From: an uncultured Bacteroidia bacterium
Lineage (GTDB): Bacteria > Bacteroidota > Bacteroidia > Bacteroidales > UBA932
Direction: 5' to 3'
Length of the DNA stretch: 64,000 nucleotides
Assembly (NCBI GenBank): GCA_902778105.1
Contig: CACYWN010000011.1
Coordinates: 1 to 64,000, forward strand
Both the position numbers and the translations under genes were made by a program. The notes beneath the pieces were generated by a model. That model did no database searches. It was not told the origin of the DNA and was given only the letters and a program-made list of their open reading frames with translations. Position 1 is the first letter of the stretch. Every line of letters starts with the position of its first letter. Positions 61,832 to 64,000 of this stretch are shown piece after piece.

Positions 61832-62809
61832 ATGAAAAAGATCATCGACCCCGTCGACAGGGAACTCCTGAAGGCGGAACTCAATCAGGAAACGCACCTG
61901 CGGGAAACGAACCGCGCCGGCAACCAGTTGTATGTCGTCGGTCCCGAGGCTGTGAACGTCATCCGGGAAATCGGCCGCTTGCGGGAAATCGCCTTCCGTA
62001 ACGATGGCGGCGGCACCGGCGAGCCCATGGACATCGACAAGTTCGACACCGATCCCGCCTACGGTTACCGCCAGCTGGTCCTCTGGGATCCCCAAGCGGA
62101 GGAAATCATCGGCGGCTACCGTTTCTGCCTGTGCGACGAGGCTGTCTACGACCGGTTCGGCCAACCCATCCTGACCTCCGCCCACATGTTCGAGTTTACC
62201 AGGAAGTTCCTCCGGGACTTCCTCCCCTATACCCTTGAACTGGGCCGTTCCTTCGTCTCGGTAGAGTATCAGAGTTCCAAGGCCGGCTCCAAGAGCCTGT
62301 ACGCCCTGGACAACTTGTTCGACGGAATCGCCGCCCTCGGCGTACTGTACAAGGACCGTGTCAAGTTCTTCTTCGGGAAGATGACCATGTATCCCAGCTA
62401 CAATACCGAAGCCCGGGAAATGGTGATGTATTTCCTCAAGAAATACTTCGGGGAGAAGGCCAACCTCATCAAGATCCGCAAGGAGGTCAAGGTGAACAAC
62501 CCCCGCCGCTTCCACAAGGTCTTCAACGGCAAGGACTACAAGGAAGACTACAAGATTCTCAAGACCGAGGTCCTGAAGCTCGGTGTGAGCATCCCTCCGC
62601 TGGTGAATACCTACATGAACCTGTCCCCTTCCATGATCTACTTCGGAACGGGCATCAACGACGAGTTCGCCGACGTCCTGGACTCCGGCATCCTCATCGC
62701 ATTCGAGGAACTGTATCCCGACAAGATCGACCGCCACACCAATTCCTTCCGGAAGATCGGCTGGCGGGCCATCAAGGCCATCCTAAAGCGCTTCCAGCGC
62801 AAGGGCTAG
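61832..62809 (+). CDS. glsB: Glycine N-acyltransferase GlsB-like (GNAT/OlsB family)
   Basis: The 325-aa protein matches the hemolysin-like/OlsB acyltransferase family (LREIAFRNDGGGTGEPMDID, EFTRKFLRDFLPYTLELGRSFV). It should attach a 3-hydroxy-fatty acyl group to glycine, the first step before GlsA. The C terminus is rich in basic residues. Its 3' end overlaps the convergent TlpA-like gene by 27 bp. Confidence 0.85.
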   Translation: MKKIIDPVDRELLKAELNQETHLRETNRAGNQLYVVGPEAVNVIREIGRLREIAFRNDGGGTGEPMDIDKFDTDPAYGYRQLVLWDPQAEEIIGGYRFCLCDEAVYDRFGQPILTSAHMFEFTRKFLRDFLPYTLELGRSFVSVEYQSSKAGSKSLYALDNLFDGIAALGVLYKDRVKFFFGKMTMYPSYNTEAREMVMYFLKKYFGEKANLIKIRKEVKVNNPRRFHKVFNGKDYKEDYKILKTEVLKLGVSIPPLVNTYMNLSPSMIYFGTGINDEFADVLDSGILIAFEELYPDKIDRHTNSFRKIGWRAIKAILKRFQRKG

Positions 62810-63292
62810 CTTCTCCACCATCACGGTCCCGAGGACAACCTTCCCGTCCGGCCCCACCAGATACATCGAAGGTATCCATTTGATGTGGAAATCATCCCCG
62901 ACCTTGGATTCCTTCTTTGCGACGAAATCGCTGAGCTGCAGCCAGCCGATGCCATTCTCTTCCACGTAGGCGTCAAGTTTCTCCGGCTCGGTATCGAAGG
63001 AAACGCCCACGAAGGTGACTTTGTCGCCGAACTGCGCATACAGTTCCTTCATCCTGGGGACATCGGCCCTGCAGTCAGGGCACCAGGTGGCCCAGAAATC
63101 GTATACGACATATTTCCCGGCAAAATCCGCCTGGGTGCGGACGACACCGGAACGGTCCGGCAGGGAGAAGGCAGGGATGGCCTCGCCCTTCTTGATCATG
63201 TCGACGGCATACTCGCTGTCGGCATCCTTGACGGCGTTCTTGCAGGAAACCAGCGCCGCCACAGCGGCGAGAACAAACAGGATCTTTTTCAT
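62783..63292 (-). CDS. TlpA-like thioredoxin-fold lipoprotein
   Basis: The 169-aa protein has a lipobox (VLAAVAALVSC) and a TlpA/ResA-type thioredoxin domain with the active site WATWCPDCRAD at about residues 69-79. WIPSMYLVGPDGKV includes the cis-Pro region. Such proteins reduce periplasmic disulfides. CPDC instead of CPPC or CEPC may shift redox potential. It overlaps the DUF5715 gene by 4 nt. Confidence 0.88.
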   Translation of the reverse strand: MKKILFVLAAVAALVSCKNAVKDADSEYAVDMIKKGEAIPAFSLPDRSGVVRTQADFAGKYVVYDFWATWCPDCRADVPRMKELYAQFGDKVTFVGVSFDTEPEKLDAYVEENGIGWLQLSDFVAKKESKVGDDFHIKWIPSMYLVGPDGKVVLGTVMVEKLALALEAL

Positions 63293-63996
63293 TTTCGGAC
63301 AGTTATATGGAAACAGGTTTGTTTTTTCTCGTATTTCACATAGCAGGCGCCTTCGTCGTGCAGGTCCTTCAGCACCTGCGACAGGGTGGCACGCAAGTAC
63401 TCCGGAGGGACATCCGCATAGGGGCGGCCGCGGAGTTCCGGGACCTTGACGTAATGCCAGTAGGACAGATCGAAGGTGGTCCCGTAGCGATGGGCGGAAT
63501 TCTCTGAGGCGTTGAGGTTTCCCGTCCTGAGTATCCGGACGTCTTCCTCTGTACGAAGGACGGATGAAACAACCAACTTATTGGGATTCAGTCCCTTGGA
63601 TGCCAGGGAATCCTGGAAATTACGGCCGATCCGCTCCAGCAGGTCAGCCGCGGAAGGAATCAGGAAGGGGATGGAGTGCGTCAGCTGGTCCACGGTGTAC
63701 AGCCTGTTGTCCGTGATCTCCACCAGTTTCCCTTTCAAGTGTTCAGCGGCATCCCGGTCTTTCACCGGCGGAACGCCGATCGCCTGCGCCGTCGCCAGCT
63801 GGACGTCGTTCAAGTCATTGAACTCCTTCGCGAACGGGACGTCCCAGATCCGGACGGGATGATTCTCGATGGGGCCGGCGTGAAGCCAGCGCCAGCTTTT
63901 CACCGAACGCACGATCCAGGCGACCAACAGCACCACGATCAGGGTGGCAATGGCCGATACGATCATCCAGAATTTGGTCTTCTTCCTCAGTTTCAT
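63289..63996 (-). CDS. DUF5715-like membrane-anchored protein
   Basis: The 235-aa protein has one N-terminal membrane segment (MIVSAIATLIVVLLVAWIV) and a soluble domain with KLVVSSVLRTEEDVRIL and SAHRYGTTFDLSYWHY. The HxxGxxxD arrangement resembles VanY/D-Ala-D-Ala carboxypeptidase-like folds, and by eye it matches DUF5715. Activity is not established. The start is 4 nt from the window end, so upstream context is unseen. Confidence 0.75.
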   Translation of the reverse strand: MKLRKKTKFWMIVSAIATLIVVLLVAWIVRSVKSWRWLHAGPIENHPVRIWDVPFAKEFNDLNDVQLATAQAIGVPPVKDRDAAEHLKGKLVEITDNRLYTVDQLTHSIPFLIPSAADLLERIGRNFQDSLASKGLNPNKLVVSSVLRTEEDVRILRTGNLNASENSAHRYGTTFDLSYWHYVKVPELRGRPYADVPPEYLRATLSQVLKDLHDEGACYVKYEKKQTCFHITVRK

Positions 63997-64000
63997 CGCA

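Overview
The window is a gene-dense chromosomal segment of a Bacteroidales bacterium with GC-rich coding sequence, probably a gut or rumen lineage. The evidence is the gene set: a lipoprotein BamA homologue (TamL), a Rho with a long charged N-terminal insert, the glycine-lipid acyltransferase pair GlsA/GlsB, a PPi-type phosphofructokinase, and DUF5723, DUF5715, DUF3467 and GIN-domain proteins. Intergenic regions carry the Bacteroidota promoter pattern TTTG-N19-TAnnTTTG rather than Shine-Dalgarno/sigma70 signals. I see no rRNA, tRNA, CRISPR array, IS element or prophage. Genus-level placement cannot be made by eye.

Layout. 1-7.6 kb: mnmE, rho and lptD on the minus strand, then a peptidoglycan amidase. 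7.6-16.1 kb: dnaA, pepD and rpe, convergent birA, then the compact rsfS-ftsH-cdsA-psd operon. 16.1-26.3 kb: one tightly packed minus-strand operon of seven genes (ligA, yihY, rel, an Ig-like lipoprotein, an outer-membrane barrel, ispG, an esterase). 26.4-31.7 kb: a small secreted 20-residue-repeat protein, a NUDIX hydrolase, a tiny membrane peptide, PPi-phosphofructokinase, a CotH-family lipoprotein and a GH13 enzyme. 31.7-39.9 kb: a TrmH methyltransferase, tamL, rarA, a GNAT protein, DUF5723 and a lipoprotein. 40-45.7 kb: rlmD, a CaCA antiporter, mscS, an acyltransferase and queA. 45.7-46.2 kb: an AT-rich gene-free stretch that is an origin-like candidate. 46.2-48.6 kb: an XRE regulator, an eroded dihydroorotate dehydrogenase-like gene and cinA. 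48.7-56.7 kb: a minus-strand series (valS, thioesterase, tatA, tatC, ABC-F, GIN-domain protein, M19 dipeptidase). 56.8-64 kb: DUF3467, kdsC and maf, a candidate small RNA, divergent tdh/kbl (threonine to glycine), glsA-glsB, a TlpA-like lipoprotein and DUF5715.

Most of the window is ordinary housekeeping: envelope biogenesis (lptD, tamL, kdsC, cdsA, psd, glsAB, tatAC), translation and tRNA/rRNA modification, and replication/repair. The most unusual signals are (i) a dispersed 'GTCATTCyGArCG' repeat that abuts and seems to supply the GTG start of mnmE and also sits in frame inside ispG, where most of the central domain expected in Bacteroidota IspG seems to be missing; (ii) a standalone, promoter-to-terminator, structured RNA candidate at about 58.31-58.43 kb; (iii) a secreted protein of near-perfect 60-bp tandem repeats; and (iv) a PyrD-like protein that has lost the family's recognisable catalytic motifs yet is kept in an operon. 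I did not find a complete new multi-gene system and do not claim one.
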